Shown piece after piece: positions 53,128-62,542 of a stretch of 64,000 nt of DNA. The notes beneath the pieces are model-generated. The model had not been told where the DNA came from. It did not search any database and saw only the letters and a program-made list of their open reading frames with translations. Source of the DNA: Prescottella agglutinans (lineage in GTDB: Bacteria; Actinomycetota; Actinomycetes; Mycobacteriales; Mycobacteriaceae); contig NZ_RKLP01000002.1 of NCBI RefSeq assembly GCF_004011865.1, positions 248,001 to 312,000 on the forward strand, read 5' to 3'. Every line of letters starts with the position of its first letter. The first letter of the stretch is position 1. The translations under genes and the position numbers were made by a program.

Positions 53128-53982
53128 CTAGTCGTTGTTGAAGTAGCTCAGCAGACGCAGGATCTCGACGTACAGCCAGACCAGGGTGACGGTCAGGCCG
53201 AGGGCGACGCCCCACGCGGCCTTCTCCGGCGCCTGGGCTCGGATCAGCTCGTCGGCGGCGTCGAAGTCCAGCAGGAAGCTGAACGCGGCGAGCGCGATGC
53301 ACACGAGGCTGAAGATGATCGCGATGGTGCCGCCGTCGCGCAGGCCGAAGCCGCCGTCGGTGAAGAAGCTGGCGATCAGGTTGCCGATCATGAGGACCAT
53401 CACGCCGATGAGGCCGCCGATGATCATGCGGGTCAGGCGCGGGGTGACGCGGATCGCGCCGGTCTTGTAGACGACGAGCATGCCGAAGAACACGCCGAAC
53501 GTGCCCAGGACGGCCTGGCCGATCAGGATGGACGCGTCGACGCCGCTCTCACCGATCGTCCACGTGGTGAACATGAACGAGAACGCGCCGAGGAACAGGC
53601 CCTCACACACGGCGTAGGCGAGCACGATCGCCGGGTTGTCCATCTTTCGGCCGAACGACGCGACCATCACGAGGATGAAGCCGACGAGGCCGCCGCCGAT
53701 GACGAACGGCGCCGCCAGCGACGGATTGTCGTTCGTCAGGAAGTACGAGATGATCGCCGAGATCGTCAGCACGCCCAGCGTGATGGCGGTCTTGGTGACG
53801 ACGTCGTCGATCGTCATGGCCCGCTGCGGCGTCTGGTACTGCTCGGGCGCCGGGTACTGCTGGCCGTATCCGTATTCCTGGGCAACCTGCGCGGCACCTG
53901 CCTGCGCAGATCCGAATGTGGCGTAACCCCCACCCTCTTGCTTGGGCAGGTTCTTGAACACCGGGTTGCTGGTGGTGCGCAC
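53128..53982 (-). CDS. Bax inhibitor-1/YccA family membrane protein
   Basis: A 284-residue membrane protein (Rv1072-like). A 60-residue Gln/Tyr/Gly-rich cytoplasmic start (SNPVFKNLPKQEGGGYATFG) is followed by about seven helices, from VVTKTAITLGVLTISAIISY to GVALGLTVTLVWLYVEILRLL. The conserved YccA acidic residues are in AFSFLLDFDAADELI. BI-1 proteins are pH-gated Ca2+ leak channels; bacterial roles are unclear. The GTG at 53982 has AAGGG nine bases upstream; an ATG at 53991 is the alternative. A long open extension to 54516 is spurious. Confidence 0.92.
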   Translation of the reverse strand: MRTTSNPVFKNLPKQEGGGYATFGSAQAGAAQVAQEYGYGQQYPAPEQYQTPQRAMTIDDVVTKTAITLGVLTISAIISYFLTNDNPSLAAPFVIGGGLVGFILVMVASFGRKMDNPAIVLAYAVCEGLFLGAFSFMFTTWTIGESGVDASILIGQAVLGTFGVFFGMLVVYKTGAIRVTPRLTRMIIGGLIGVMVLMIGNLIASFFTDGGFGLRDGGTIAIIFSLVCIALAAFSFLLDFDAADELIRAQAPEKAAWGVALGLTVTLVWLYVEILRLLSYFNND

Positions 53983-54225
53983 CGTGCACATCCCTTCTCG
54001 TGGTCGTCTGTCGTGCCCCGTGGGGCCCGAGTCGGCCGGTGTCGCCCGGCGTCGTTGTCCATGAAACGTCCGGCATCGCGGGGAAAGTTCCCGACGACGC
54101 GCCGAGTTGGACATTTCGGACTGTACCGGGCGTACCGCTTCAATCGCTATACGAGGATCCGACCAAACGGTATCGCCTGCCTCGACAATCCAGCAGGAAA
54201 TGGCGATCCGGCCGACAATGGCGAC

Positions 54226-54564
54226 ATGGGAATCGAAGACGGATCCGACGAGACACTGAATGTCAGCGAGAGCCTCGATTCTGACGAGGTCCGCAATGCC
54301 GACGGCGACGACGTGGTCGATGCGCCCGACGAGTGGAGCGAGGCCGACCGGTTCGGCACCACCCTGCGCGAGGCCGAGCAGGGCGAGAGCCTCGACCAGC
54401 GCCTCGCCGAGGAGGAGCCGGACGTCCCGCCGTTCGGCGAGGAACGCGAAGACGACGACGAACTCCAGGGCGCCGAGATCGTCGACGGCGTCATCGTCGA
54501 GGACATCGGTCTGCACCGCGGCCAGGTCGACGGCGACGCGGCCGGCGGCGGCCCGGTGCAGTAG
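54226..54564 (+). CDS. DUF5709 family protein
   Basis: A 112-residue, very acidic protein. The conserved block SDEVRNADGDDVVDAPDEWSEADRFGTTLREAEQGESLDQRLAEEEPDVP matches the DUF5709 family seen across actinobacteria. No signal or membrane segment; probably disordered and cytoplasmic. ATG at 54226. It converges on the methyltransferase gene with a 9-base gap. Function unknown. Confidence 0.8.
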   Translation: MGIEDGSDETLNVSESLDSDEVRNADGDDVVDAPDEWSEADRFGTTLREAEQGESLDQRLAEEEPDVPPFGEEREDDDELQGAEIVDGVIVEDIGLHRGQVDGDAAGGGPVQ

Positions 54565-54573
54565 CCGGCCGCG

Positions 54574-55707
54574 CTATCGCACGCGTACGGACCGCGTGAC
54601 GGTGAACTTCGCGCTGCGCCCGACCACTTCGGTCGGCCCGACGGCACGCTTCAACGCACCCTTGTAACCGAGGTGGGAGTTGTAGACGGTCCACAGCTCG
54701 CCGCCCGGGCGCAGCACCCGGCCGGCGGCGTCGAACATCTTGCCCGCACCACCGGTGTGCACGGCCGCCCCGACGTGGAACGGCGGATTGCACAAGACGA
54801 GGTCGACGCTTGCGTCGGGCAGCGACGCGATGGCGTCGTCGCGAAGCGCCCGCACCCGGTCGTCGACCCCGTTGGCCCGGGCGGTCGCCGCAGCGGATGC
54901 GACCGCAGCCGCGGACTGGTCACTCGCGACAACCGTGACGGCGGGCCGGGCCTTCGCGAGGCTGACGGCGAGGATGCCCGTGCCGCACCCGAGATCGACG
55001 GCGGTGTCGGCGTCCCGCATCCGCGGCAGGAACTCGAGTAGGAACCGCGTTCCGATGTCGAGCTTGGGGCCGGCGAACACGGCACCGTGCGCGACGACAT
55101 CCAGTCCGAGTTCGTCGAGGTGTTCGGTGACGGGGAATCGCGACGACGCGGCCGGTGGCCGGGGCGTGTCGGCGATCAGCACCCGCGACTTCTGGCGGCC
55201 CAGCGTCGCCCGCACGTTCGCGAAGGACCGCCGCAGCACGTCGTTCATCGCCGGAGTGATGTGCTTGTTCCGTCCGCCCGCGTAGACGATGACGTCGGGG
55301 GCGGCGTACCGCGCGATCGTGTCGGCGATCTCGTCGAGTTCGTCGAGGCTGCGCGGCAACTGCAGCAGCACGACGCGCGCCCCGGCGAGCAGGTCCTCCC
55401 CCAGTCGGCGCGACCGGTAACGTGCGGACAATCCGGCCGCCTCCGCATTGTTCGCCAGCGCCCGCTCACCGGTGATCGGATCCTGGTGTACCCGAATGTC
55501 GTTCGCGCCGACGCGCATCGCAGCCCCGAGCGTGAGCGCGCCGTAGTGGTCGCCGATCACCGCCACCGCGCCGTCCGGCGCGGCGGCCAGGGCGTCGGCC
55601 GCCTCGTCGAGGATCAGCCGGTCGGCCGCGTCGACGGCGAACAGGTTGGGCGCCTCGACGTCGGGAAAGCGCCGCAGGTGGCTGAACAGGTCTTCGACGG
55701 AGAGCAT
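54574..55707 (-). CDS. Class I SAM methyltransferase, RlmG/RsmC-like
   Basis: A 377-residue two-domain methyltransferase. The N-terminal half (DRLILDEAADALAAAPDGAVAVIGDHYG) is the degenerate, non-catalytic Rossmann domain typical of RsmC/RlmG. The C-terminal half has the SAM site AVDLGCGTGILAVSLAKARP and the catalytic VLCNPPFHVGAAVHTGGAGKMF, where NPPFH marks guanine-N2 methyltransferases. It likely methylates a guanosine in 16S or 23S rRNA; the exact position is not inferable. Start ATG at 55707. Confidence 0.88.
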   Translation of the reverse strand: MLSVEDLFSHLRRFPDVEAPNLFAVDAADRLILDEAADALAAAPDGAVAVIGDHYGALTLGAAMRVGANDIRVHQDPITGERALANNAEAAGLSARYRSRRLGEDLLAGARVVLLQLPRSLDELDEIADTIARYAAPDVIVYAGGRNKHITPAMNDVLRRSFANVRATLGRQKSRVLIADTPRPPAASSRFPVTEHLDELGLDVVAHGAVFAGPKLDIGTRFLLEFLPRMRDADTAVDLGCGTGILAVSLAKARPAVTVVASDQSAAAVASAAATARANGVDDRVRALRDDAIASLPDASVDLVLCNPPFHVGAAVHTGGAGKMFDAAGRVLRPGGELWTVYNSHLGYKGALKRAVGPTEVVGRSAKFTVTRSVRVR

Positions 55708-55850
55708 GACGTCAAGTGTCCTCGACGCTCACGACGGTGTCCGGAGCGGGGGACGCTCGGACGAGAATCCGCGAATCACCCTTTTCCGCCATATACCGTC
55801 GCTAGGCTCCCGCCTCGAAGTCCACAAACCGAATGAGCAGGGGGAATTCG

Positions 55851-56810
55851 ATGGCGTTGGCGAGAAAATGTGCGGTGGGAATCGCGACGACGGCGATGGC
55901 TGCGGGACTCGTCGTCTCGGGCGCGGGGACGGTGTTCGCGGCGCCCGGCTACCCACCGGCGCCCCCAGCCAACAGTTCCATGCAGTCGAGGCCGCTACTG
56001 CCCACCCTCGAGGGCGGCGCATACGCGGTCGACGGAAGCGACCTCTACGTCGCCGACACCGCACTCCACCGGGCGATCAGAATCGTTCCAGGAGTTGAGG
56101 AACCGATCACGCTGCCGTTCACGGGACTCGATTCCCCGTCCGGTATCGCCGTGGAGAACGGCAACGTCTACGTCACCGACACCGGCAACGACCGCGTGCT
56201 CGCGCTCCTGGACGGCCAGTCGACCCCGGTGCGGCTTCCGTTCGACGGACTCTCGCGTCCAGGGGCGATCGCAGTCGAGAACGGCACCGTGTACGTCGCC
56301 GACACCGGGAATCACCGAATCCTCGCGCTCCGCGCCGGAGAATCCACGCCGACAGTGCTCCCCTTCGGCGAACTCGCCGTCGGTGATCAACTCGCCGTGG
56401 ACGACGGCGACGTGTACACAATCGACTCGTCCGGCAATCTCTTGGTCGAACTGCCCTCCGGCGCAACGACACCGACCGTACGGCCGTTCAAGACGAACCA
56501 CACGATCACCGGGCTGGACGTGGACAACGGCGACATCTACTACTCCAGGCTCGAAACGGGCTGGGTACCCATCGCTTTCGGGTCGCTGACACAGCAGCCT
56601 CCGACCGACGGGATCGCTCAGATCCCCGAAGGGGACACCATGGGCTGGATGCTGAATTTCAGCGACTTCAGCGAGCCTGCCGTCCTCCACATCGACAACG
56701 GGCAGGGCTACCTGGTCGACGGAGTGCACGAGGCGGTGCCGCAGGTCCTGACGCCCTTCTTCCCCCTGGGACCGGCCCCAGCAAGCTCTGCTTCCCCCTT
56801 CGGAAGCTGA
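55851..56810 (+). CDS. Secreted beta-propeller (NHL-like repeat) protein
   Basis: A 319-residue exported protein. The signal peptide (ARKCAVGIATTAMAAGLVV) ends near residue 31. The mature chain is a run of NHL-like blades with repeated VDGSDLYVADTALHRAIRI, VENGNVYVTDTGNDRVLAL and VENGTVYVADTGNHRILAL, about 42 residues each, as in the PknD sensor propeller of mycobacteria but with no kinase. GGGGGAA before the ATG at 55851 fixes the start. It may bind cell-wall or host ligands; function not known. A terminator follows. Confidence 0.87.
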   Translation: MALARKCAVGIATTAMAAGLVVSGAGTVFAAPGYPPAPPANSSMQSRPLLPTLEGGAYAVDGSDLYVADTALHRAIRIVPGVEEPITLPFTGLDSPSGIAVENGNVYVTDTGNDRVLALLDGQSTPVRLPFDGLSRPGAIAVENGTVYVADTGNHRILALRAGESTPTVLPFGELAVGDQLAVDDGDVYTIDSSGNLLVELPSGATTPTVRPFKTNHTITGLDVDNGDIYYSRLETGWVPIAFGSLTQQPPTDGIAQIPEGDTMGWMLNFSDFSEPAVLHIDNGQGYLVDGVHEAVPQVLTPFFPLGPAPASSASPFGS

Positions 56811-56821
56811 GGCGCGCGGCG

Positions 56822-56860
56822 CCTCGGCACGCCACACCGGAACGGGGTGGCGTGCCGAGG
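56822..56860. terminator. Bidirectional terminator after propeller gene
   Basis: Perfect 14-base arms (56822-56835 with 56847-56860) between converging stops at 56810 and 56873. Confidence 0.9.
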
Positions 56861-56872
56861 ACGACAGACGTT

Positions 56873-57928
56873 TCAGACCGTCTCGAGCTCGCCGAGGAAC
56901 GCGTCGATGTGGCGCCACGTGGTGTCCTTCGCGCCGGGTCCGGCGAGCAGGCCCAGGTGACTCCCGGGAACGTCCTCGAACCGCACCGACCGCGATCCGG
57001 GCAGGACGTCGACGATCGCGCCTACTGAGTCCGCGGTGGCGATGACGTCGTCCGTACCACCGACCGCGAGCACCGGAACGGACACCTCGGCGAGCTTGAT
57101 CGTTCTGCCGCCCAGCGTGACCCGCCCCTCGAAGAGCCCGTTACCGAGCACGAACTCCTCCGCCATCTGGTAGAACAGCCGCGCCGGATAGCCGGGCATC
57201 TCGGCCATGAACCGGTCGATCGCCTCCATCCGGGCGAGAGTCTCGGTGTCGTGCAGGTTGCGGGCGACGAACCACGGCTTGAGCAACTCCCGCTGCGGGG
57301 CGGTGGCCCGGTAGCCCACCTGGACGAGCGGAGCGGGCAGCCCGCCCATCAGTCGGGTCAGTTCGGTCACCGGTCGGTGCCCGGTGACGCGGCCCACGCC
57401 GCGCGCGGCGGCCATCATCGGGATCCGTGTGTAGTCGACCGGCGTGCCGAGCACAGCGATCGACGCGATCGGCAGGTCGGGGTGCGCGGACGCGGTGAGC
57501 AGCGAGAGCGTCCCGCCGAGACTCCACCCGATGACGTCGACGGCGGCACCGTCGTGCAGTTCACTCACCCGCCGCAGCGCGTCCGGGACGATGTCGTCGA
57601 TCCACTCCTCGAAGCCGAGGCCGCGGTCGGCGTAGCTCATGGTCCCGTAGTCGATGACGTACGGCGTGCGCCCCGTACCCTGCAGGTGGGCCGCGAGGCT
57701 CTGCCCGGGTCGCAGGTCGTAGCAGTGCATCGACACCGCGAGCGGCGGGACGAGCAGCACCGGTCGGCCGTCGCCGGCGGGCCCGTAGCGGTGCAGATCG
57801 CGATGCAACTCCAGGTGAATAGGCGTCGACGGCGTCCGCTCCACCGGCGCGACACCGTCACCCAGCGTCAGCCCCCACGCGTTGCGCAGCGACGCGTTCA
57901 CCCATGTCCACCAGTCCGATTCCCGCAC
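56873..57928 (-). CDS. PhaC-like alpha/beta-hydrolase
   Basis: A 351-residue hydrolase related to class III PHA synthases and their paralogues. RPVLLVPPLAVSMHCYDLRPGQSLAAHLQ is the N-terminal strand and lipid-like pocket, the nucleophile lies in VDVIGWSLGGTLSLL, PVLAVGGTDDVIA carries the acid, and PGSHLGLLAG the His. True PHA synthases use Cys in a G-x-C-x-G box; here it is Ser (GWSLGG), so hydrolase or acyltransferase activity is more likely than polymerisation. GTG at 57928 with GGGGGAGA upstream. It lies 53 bases after the FMN reductase gene. Confidence 0.85.
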   Translation of the reverse strand: MRESDWWTWVNASLRNAWGLTLGDGVAPVERTPSTPIHLELHRDLHRYGPAGDGRPVLLVPPLAVSMHCYDLRPGQSLAAHLQGTGRTPYVIDYGTMSYADRGLGFEEWIDDIVPDALRRVSELHDGAAVDVIGWSLGGTLSLLTASAHPDLPIASIAVLGTPVDYTRIPMMAAARGVGRVTGHRPVTELTRLMGGLPAPLVQVGYRATAPQRELLKPWFVARNLHDTETLARMEAIDRFMAEMPGYPARLFYQMAEEFVLGNGLFEGRVTLGGRTIKLAEVSVPVLAVGGTDDVIATADSVGAIVDVLPGSRSVRFEDVPGSHLGLLAGPGAKDTTWRHIDAFLGELETV

Positions 57929-57981
57929 GACTCTCCCCCGCCCTGTCGACCTTCGTTGCGGGCATCTTACTGGAGAGTCAG

Positions 57982-58608
57982 TTACTCCGCCTGCTGTGCC
58001 AGCAACTTCTCGAACGGCACCGAGTTCGCGAACGGGTCGACAGGGCCCGCGTTCTCGCGCGACGACATCGCCTCGGCCAACTCGGCCCCGGCCCGCGCGA
58101 TCCGCCGCGCCGGACCGTGATCGCCCGAACCCGCCCAGTCCTCCGACGCCGCGTAGACGGCCGTCGGCACCACGGCCGCACGCAGGTACGCGAACATCGG
58201 CCGAACGGCGTGCTCGAGCGCCAGCGAGTGCCGCGCGGTGCCGCCGGTCGCACCCAGCAGCACGGGCACACCGTCGAGCGTGCCCGGCTCGAGAACGTCG
58301 AAGAACGACTTGTACAGACCGCTGTACGAGGCGTTGAAGATCGGTGTCACCGCGATCAGGCCGTCGGACACCGCGACGCGCTCCGTCACCGCCCGCAACG
58401 CGCCGCTCGGGAAACCGGTGAGCAGGTTGTCGACGAGCGCGTGCGCGTGGTCGCGGAGTTCGACCACCTCGACGGCGGCCGCGACGCCGCGCTCGGCGAG
58501 CGCGTCCACGGTGGCCGCGGCGAGGCGGTCGGCGAGCAGCCGGCTCGACGACGGCTGCGTCAGACCCGCCGAGATCACTGTCAGTGCACGGGTTTTCGCG
58601 TCGGTCAC
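57982..58608 (-). CDS. NADPH-dependent FMN reductase (CE1759-type)
   Basis: A 208-residue flavodoxin-fold reductase. ALTVISAGLTQPSSSRLLADRLAAATVDALAERG is the flavin phosphate loop, and GLIAVTPIFNASYSGLYKSFFDVLEPGTLDG the isoalloxazine-binding region. It belongs to the reductase family normally encoded beside CE1758-type LLM monooxygenases. It overlaps that gene by 4 bases, so it should supply FMNH2 to it. Confidence 0.9.
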   Translation of the reverse strand: MTDAKTRALTVISAGLTQPSSSRLLADRLAAATVDALAERGVAAAVEVVELRDHAHALVDNLLTGFPSGALRAVTERVAVSDGLIAVTPIFNASYSGLYKSFFDVLEPGTLDGVPVLLGATGGTARHSLALEHAVRPMFAYLRAAVVPTAVYAASEDWAGSGDHGPARRIARAGAELAEAMSSRENAGPVDPFANSVPFEKLLAQQAE

Positions 58609-59693
58609 GACAGCACCTCCGCATTCTTCCGCGCCAGCAGGCCGGCGTGGGTGGGCGCCTCGGGCACGTGCGCGGGTCGCATCGCATCCATCTCGCGCCG
58701 CAGCACCGGCACGACCTCCTCGCCGAGCAGGTCCAACTGTTCGAGCACGGTCTTCAGCGGCAGACCGGCGTGATCCATGAGGAACAGCTGACGCTGGTAG
58801 TCGCCGAAGCTCTCGCGGAACGTGAGCGTCTTGTCGATGACCTCCTGCGGGCTGCCGACGGTCAGCGGGGTCTGCTCGGTGAACTCCTCGAGCGACGGAC
58901 CGTGGCCGTAGACCGGGGCGTTGTCGAAGTAGGGCCGGAACTCGCGGACGGCGTCCTGCGAGTTCTTGCGCATGAACACCTGGCCGCCGAGGCCGACGAT
59001 CGCCTGGTCCGCCGCCCCGTGGCCGTAGTGCTCGTAGCGGCGGCGGTACAGGTCGATCAGCTGGATGAAGTGTTCCTTGGGCCAGAAGATGTTGTTCGCG
59101 AAGAAGCCGTCACCGTAGTAGGCGGCCTGCTCGGCGATCTCGGGGCTGCGGATCGAGCCGTGCCACACGAACGGCGGCACGTCGTCGAGCGGGCGTGGCG
59201 TCGCCGTGAACGACTGCAGCGGCGTCCGGAACTTGCCCTGCCAGTTCACGACGTCCTCGCGCCAGAGTCGGTGCAGCAGAGCATAGTTCTCGATCGCGAG
59301 CGGAATACCCTCGCGGATGTCCTTGCCGAACCACGGGTACACCGGGCCGGTGTTGCCGCGGCCGAGCATGAGGTCGACGCGGCCGTCCGCGAGATGCTGG
59401 AGCATCGCGAAGTCCTCGGCGATCTTCACCGGGTCGTTGGTGGTGATGAGCGTCGTCGACGTCGAGAGCACGATGCGCTCGGTGCGCGCGGCGATGTAGC
59501 CGAGCATGGTCGTCGGCGAGGACGGCACGAACGGCGGGTTGTGGTGCTCACCGGTGGCGAACACGTCGAGGCCCACCTCCTCGGCCTTCTCCGCGATCGC
59601 GACCATCGCCTTGATGCGCTCGGCCTCGGTCGGGGTCCGCCCGGTCGTGGGGTCCATGGTCACGTCGCCGACGGTGAAGATTCCGAACTGCAT
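58605..59693 (-). CDS. LLM-class flavin-dependent monooxygenase (CE1758-type)
   Basis: A 362-residue luciferase-like monooxygenase. Characteristic blocks are FGIFTVGDVTMDPTTGRTP, DVFATGEHHNPPFVPSSPTTML, and LMLGRGNTGPVYPWFGKDIREG. Such enzymes oxidise substrates with reduced flavin delivered by a partner reductase, here the overlapping FMN reductase. Start ATG at 59693. Divergent from the AidB-like gene across a 158-base gap. Substrate unknown. Confidence 0.91.
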   Translation of the reverse strand: MQFGIFTVGDVTMDPTTGRTPTEAERIKAMVAIAEKAEEVGLDVFATGEHHNPPFVPSSPTTMLGYIAARTERIVLSTSTTLITTNDPVKIAEDFAMLQHLADGRVDLMLGRGNTGPVYPWFGKDIREGIPLAIENYALLHRLWREDVVNWQGKFRTPLQSFTATPRPLDDVPPFVWHGSIRSPEIAEQAAYYGDGFFANNIFWPKEHFIQLIDLYRRRYEHYGHGAADQAIVGLGGQVFMRKNSQDAVREFRPYFDNAPVYGHGPSLEEFTEQTPLTVGSPQEVIDKTLTFRESFGDYQRQLFLMDHAGLPLKTVLEQLDLLGEEVVPVLRREMDAMRPAHVPEAPTHAGLLARKNAEVLS

Positions 59694-59851
59694 GCCCTAC
59701 CTCCGAAGTATTTCAAGTTTCAACTATATGCCACGAACCCCGCCGGCCCCGCGGATATTCCCGGCGCGACCGGCGACTGCTTGACGCGTCGGCCGGGCCG
59801 TCGTTGACTGCAGTCGGAGGATCGACTGTCGCCACCGCACCAGGGGGTCGC

Positions 59852-61489
59852 ATGAGGATCACACACCAGGTCACCAATCAGGTCCCGCCGCTCGTCGACT
59901 ACGACGCGGCGAACTACCCGCCGATCCTCGAGGCCCTCCGACGCGAAGGCGCGCACGCCGCCCTCGACGACCTGCACCGCGTCGGCCGGCTCGCCGGAGG
60001 TGCGGAGGCGCAGCGGTGGGGCGACCTGGCCGAGGCCCATCCCCCGGTGCTGCACACCCACGACCGCTACGGCCACCGTATCGACGAGGTCGACTACGAC
60101 CCCGCGTACCACCAACTCATGAGCACCGCCGTCGAACTGGGCCTGCACGGCGCCCCATGGGCCGATCCCGACCCGCACGCACACCTGGTCCGGGCCGCGA
60201 AGACGGCGGTGTGGGGGCAGGTGGACGCCGGCCACGGCTGCCCGATCTCGATGACCTACGCCGTCGTGCCGGCCCTGCGACACAACCTCGAACTGGCGCT
60301 GCAGTACGAGCCGCTGCTGACCGCGCGCGTCTACGACCCGACGGCGCGGCCGCCGCTCACGAAGGCCGGGCTGACCGCGGGCATGTCGATGACCGAGAAG
60401 CAGGGTGGCTCCGACGTCCGCGCCGGTACGACGCGCGCCGTCCCGCAGTCCGACGGCTCCTACCTGCTCACCGGCCACAAGTGGTTCACGTCCGCGCCGA
60501 TGTCGGACATCTTCCTGGTCCTCGCGCAGGCTCCCCTGGGGCTGACGTGCTTCCTGCTCCCCCGCGTCCTGCCCGACGGCACCCGCAACGCGATGTTCCT
60601 GCAGCGACTCAAGGACAAACTCGGCAACCGGTCGAACGCGAGCAGCGAGGTGGAGTACGACGAGGCGGTCGCGTGGCGGGTCGGCGACGAGGGCCGCGGC
60701 GTCCCGACGATCATCGAGATGGTCAACATGACCCGACTGGACTGCACCATCGGCACGGCGACCGGGATGCGCGTCGGGGTCACGCAGGCCGCCCACCACG
60801 CGGTGCACCGCAGCGCGTTCGGCGCGCACCTGATCGACCAGCCCCTCATGCGGAACGTGCTCGCGGACCTGGCCGTCGAGTCGGAGGCCGCGACCACCGT
60901 CGCACTGTGGCTCGCCGCCCTCACCGACCGCGCCGGCGCCGGTGATCCGCAGGCCGCGACGCTGCGCCGCATCGCCCTCGCCGTCAGCAAGTACTACGTG
61001 TGCAAGCGCGGACCGATTCACGCCGCCGAGTCCCTGGAATGCCTGGGCGGCAACGGATATGTGGAGGAGTCGCGGATGCCGCGCCTGTACCGGGAGGCGC
61101 CGCTGCTGTCGGTGTGGGAGGGATCGGGCAACGTCGCCGCGCTCGACGTCCTGCGGGCGATGGCGCGCCGGCCCGACACGGTGGAGGCGTTCTTCGACGA
61201 ACTGGACGACAGCGCCGGCGCCGACGCCCGCCTCGACGCCGCCGTGGCGGCACTGAAGGCGTCGTTCGCGGACGTCGAGAGCCTCCAGCACCGGGCCCGC
61301 CGGGTGGTCGGCGACATGGCTCTCGCCTTGCAGGGTGCGCTCCTGGTGCGCACCGGACATCCCGCGGTGGCCGACGCCTTCTGTGCGACGCGCCTGGGCG
61401 GCGACTGGGGCACCGTGTTCGGCACCCTGCCGACCGGCCTCGACCTCGCTCCGATCATCGAACGCGCGACGCCGAAGGTCGGTTCCTGA
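59852..61489 (+). CDS. AidB-like acyl-CoA dehydrogenase
   Basis: A 545-residue acyl-CoA dehydrogenase-fold protein of the AidB branch, known in E. coli as an alkylation-response flavoprotein. THQVTNQVPPLVDYDAANYP is the AidB-type N-terminus. GMSMTEKQGGSDVRAGTT and YLLTGHKWFTSAPMSDIFLVLAQ bind FAD, and ECLGGNGYVEESRMPRLYREAPLLSVWEGSGNV closes the active site. The ATG at 59852 follows AGGGGG; an upstream TTG at 59804 is less likely. It precedes a small SRPBCC protein by 12 bases. A short- or branched-chain acyl-CoA dehydrogenase role is also possible. Confidence 0.92.
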   Translation: MRITHQVTNQVPPLVDYDAANYPPILEALRREGAHAALDDLHRVGRLAGGAEAQRWGDLAEAHPPVLHTHDRYGHRIDEVDYDPAYHQLMSTAVELGLHGAPWADPDPHAHLVRAAKTAVWGQVDAGHGCPISMTYAVVPALRHNLELALQYEPLLTARVYDPTARPPLTKAGLTAGMSMTEKQGGSDVRAGTTRAVPQSDGSYLLTGHKWFTSAPMSDIFLVLAQAPLGLTCFLLPRVLPDGTRNAMFLQRLKDKLGNRSNASSEVEYDEAVAWRVGDEGRGVPTIIEMVNMTRLDCTIGTATGMRVGVTQAAHHAVHRSAFGAHLIDQPLMRNVLADLAVESEAATTVALWLAALTDRAGAGDPQAATLRRIALAVSKYYVCKRGPIHAAESLECLGGNGYVEESRMPRLYREAPLLSVWEGSGNVAALDVLRAMARRPDTVEAFFDELDDSAGADARLDAAVAALKASFADVESLQHRARRVVGDMALALQGALLVRTGHPAVADAFCATRLGGDWGTVFGTLPTGLDLAPIIERATPKVGS

Positions 61490-61501
61490 AGGAGACCTGT
61501 C

Positions 61502-62032
61502 ATGTCCAGACCCGCGCCAGTGTGCGTATCCGTGAGCAAGGTGATCCCGGCCCGGCCGAGCACCCTGTACAACCTGATCAGTGACGTCACCCGGATGGGG
61601 GACTTCAGCCCGGAAACGGTGTCCGCGCGCTGGCTCGACGACGCCCGCGGACCGCGCATCGGGGCCCGGTTCGAGGGCACGAACCGGATCGGACGGGCAC
61701 GCTGGTCGACCGAGCCGGAGGTCGTCAGCGCAGAGCCTGGGCAGCGCTTCGCGTTCCGGGTACCCGGGCGAGCGGGCGCGTTGTGGACGTACACCTTCGA
61801 ACGGACCGCGGGTGGCAGCACTCTGGTGACCGAGTCGATGCAGCAGGGAGTTCCGTCACCGTTGCCCGTCCGGATCCTCCAGCGCCTGACGGGGGTGACC
61901 GATCGCGCCGAGCATCTGAGGCAGGGAATGACGACGACGCTGGACCGACTCGGCGACGAGGCAGTCACGCACGAGCGTCGGGTACGCGGCGACGACCCCA
62001 ACGGTCGCGCGGGGAGACCATCCACGTCATAG
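61502..62032 (+). CDS. SRPBCC family protein
   Basis: A 176-residue START/Bet v1-like lipid-binding fold. The first strand VSKVIPARPSTLYNLISDVTRMGDFSPETVSARWLD is that of polyketide-cyclase-type SRPBCC proteins, and WTYTFERTAGGSTLVTESMQQG continues the sheet. It lies 12 bases after the AidB-like gene, with GAAGGAG at the junction, so the two are probably cotranscribed. Ligand unknown. Confidence 0.87.
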   Translation: MSRPAPVCVSVSKVIPARPSTLYNLISDVTRMGDFSPETVSARWLDDARGPRIGARFEGTNRIGRARWSTEPEVVSAEPGQRFAFRVPGRAGALWTYTFERTAGGSTLVTESMQQGVPSPLPVRILQRLTGVTDRAEHLRQGMTTTLDRLGDEAVTHERRVRGDDPNGRAGRPSTS

Positions 62033-62039
62033 TGGGATC

Positions 62040-62375
62040 ATGAGCGACGAACTGGACGCACAACCCGAGGTCCACTCCGACAGCCGGCGCTACGAGATCC
62101 GCGTCGGAAATGAAACCGCAGGTTTCACCGAGTTCGTCGACAGTGGCGACCAGCGCATCTTCTTCCACACCGAGATCGACGAACGCTTCTCCGGCCGGGG
62201 CCTGGCGAGCACGCTGATCCGGGCAGCGCTCGAGGACACCACGGCCCACGCCAAACGAATCGTCCCGATCTGCCCGTTCGTGGCCGGATTCCTGGAGAAG
62301 CACGACGACTTCGCCGACCACGTCGATCCGGTCACTGCGGAGGCGAAGCGCACAGTCCGCGAATCGCAGGTCTGA
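62040..62375 (+). CDS. GNAT-like N-acetyltransferase, YjdJ type
   Basis: A 111-residue minimal acetyltransferase. YEIRVGNETAGFTEFVDSGDQRIFFHTEIDERFSGRGLASTLIRAALE carries the acetyl-CoA loop FSGRGLASTL (residues 50-59), and RIVPICPFVAGFLEKHDDFADHV is the terminal strand-helix with the usual Pro-Phe-Val block. Start ATG at 62040, 7 bases after the preceding stop. Such short GNATs often have unidentified small substrates. Confidence 0.88.
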   Translation: MSDELDAQPEVHSDSRRYEIRVGNETAGFTEFVDSGDQRIFFHTEIDERFSGRGLASTLIRAALEDTTAHAKRIVPICPFVAGFLEKHDDFADHVDPVTAEAKRTVRESQV

Positions 62376-62542
62376 CGTCACCCGACCGGGTACCGCAGAC
62401 CGTGTCTTCCCATCGGCCCGGATTGTGGTGTTGCTCTCCAGGCCCTGGAGGCCATCCGCCGTCGGCCCCTACGCTGGGAGCCGGGCCGCTTCCCACAAGG
62501 GAGCCGCCGTTCGCGTTCGGATTCCGCAACCCAGAATCCAGG

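Noticed and set aside
53128-54516. A 462-residue version of the BI-1 protein
   Set aside because: The extra N-terminus has no family match and reads across the divergent promoter and the DUF5709 gene; the family start is near 53982.
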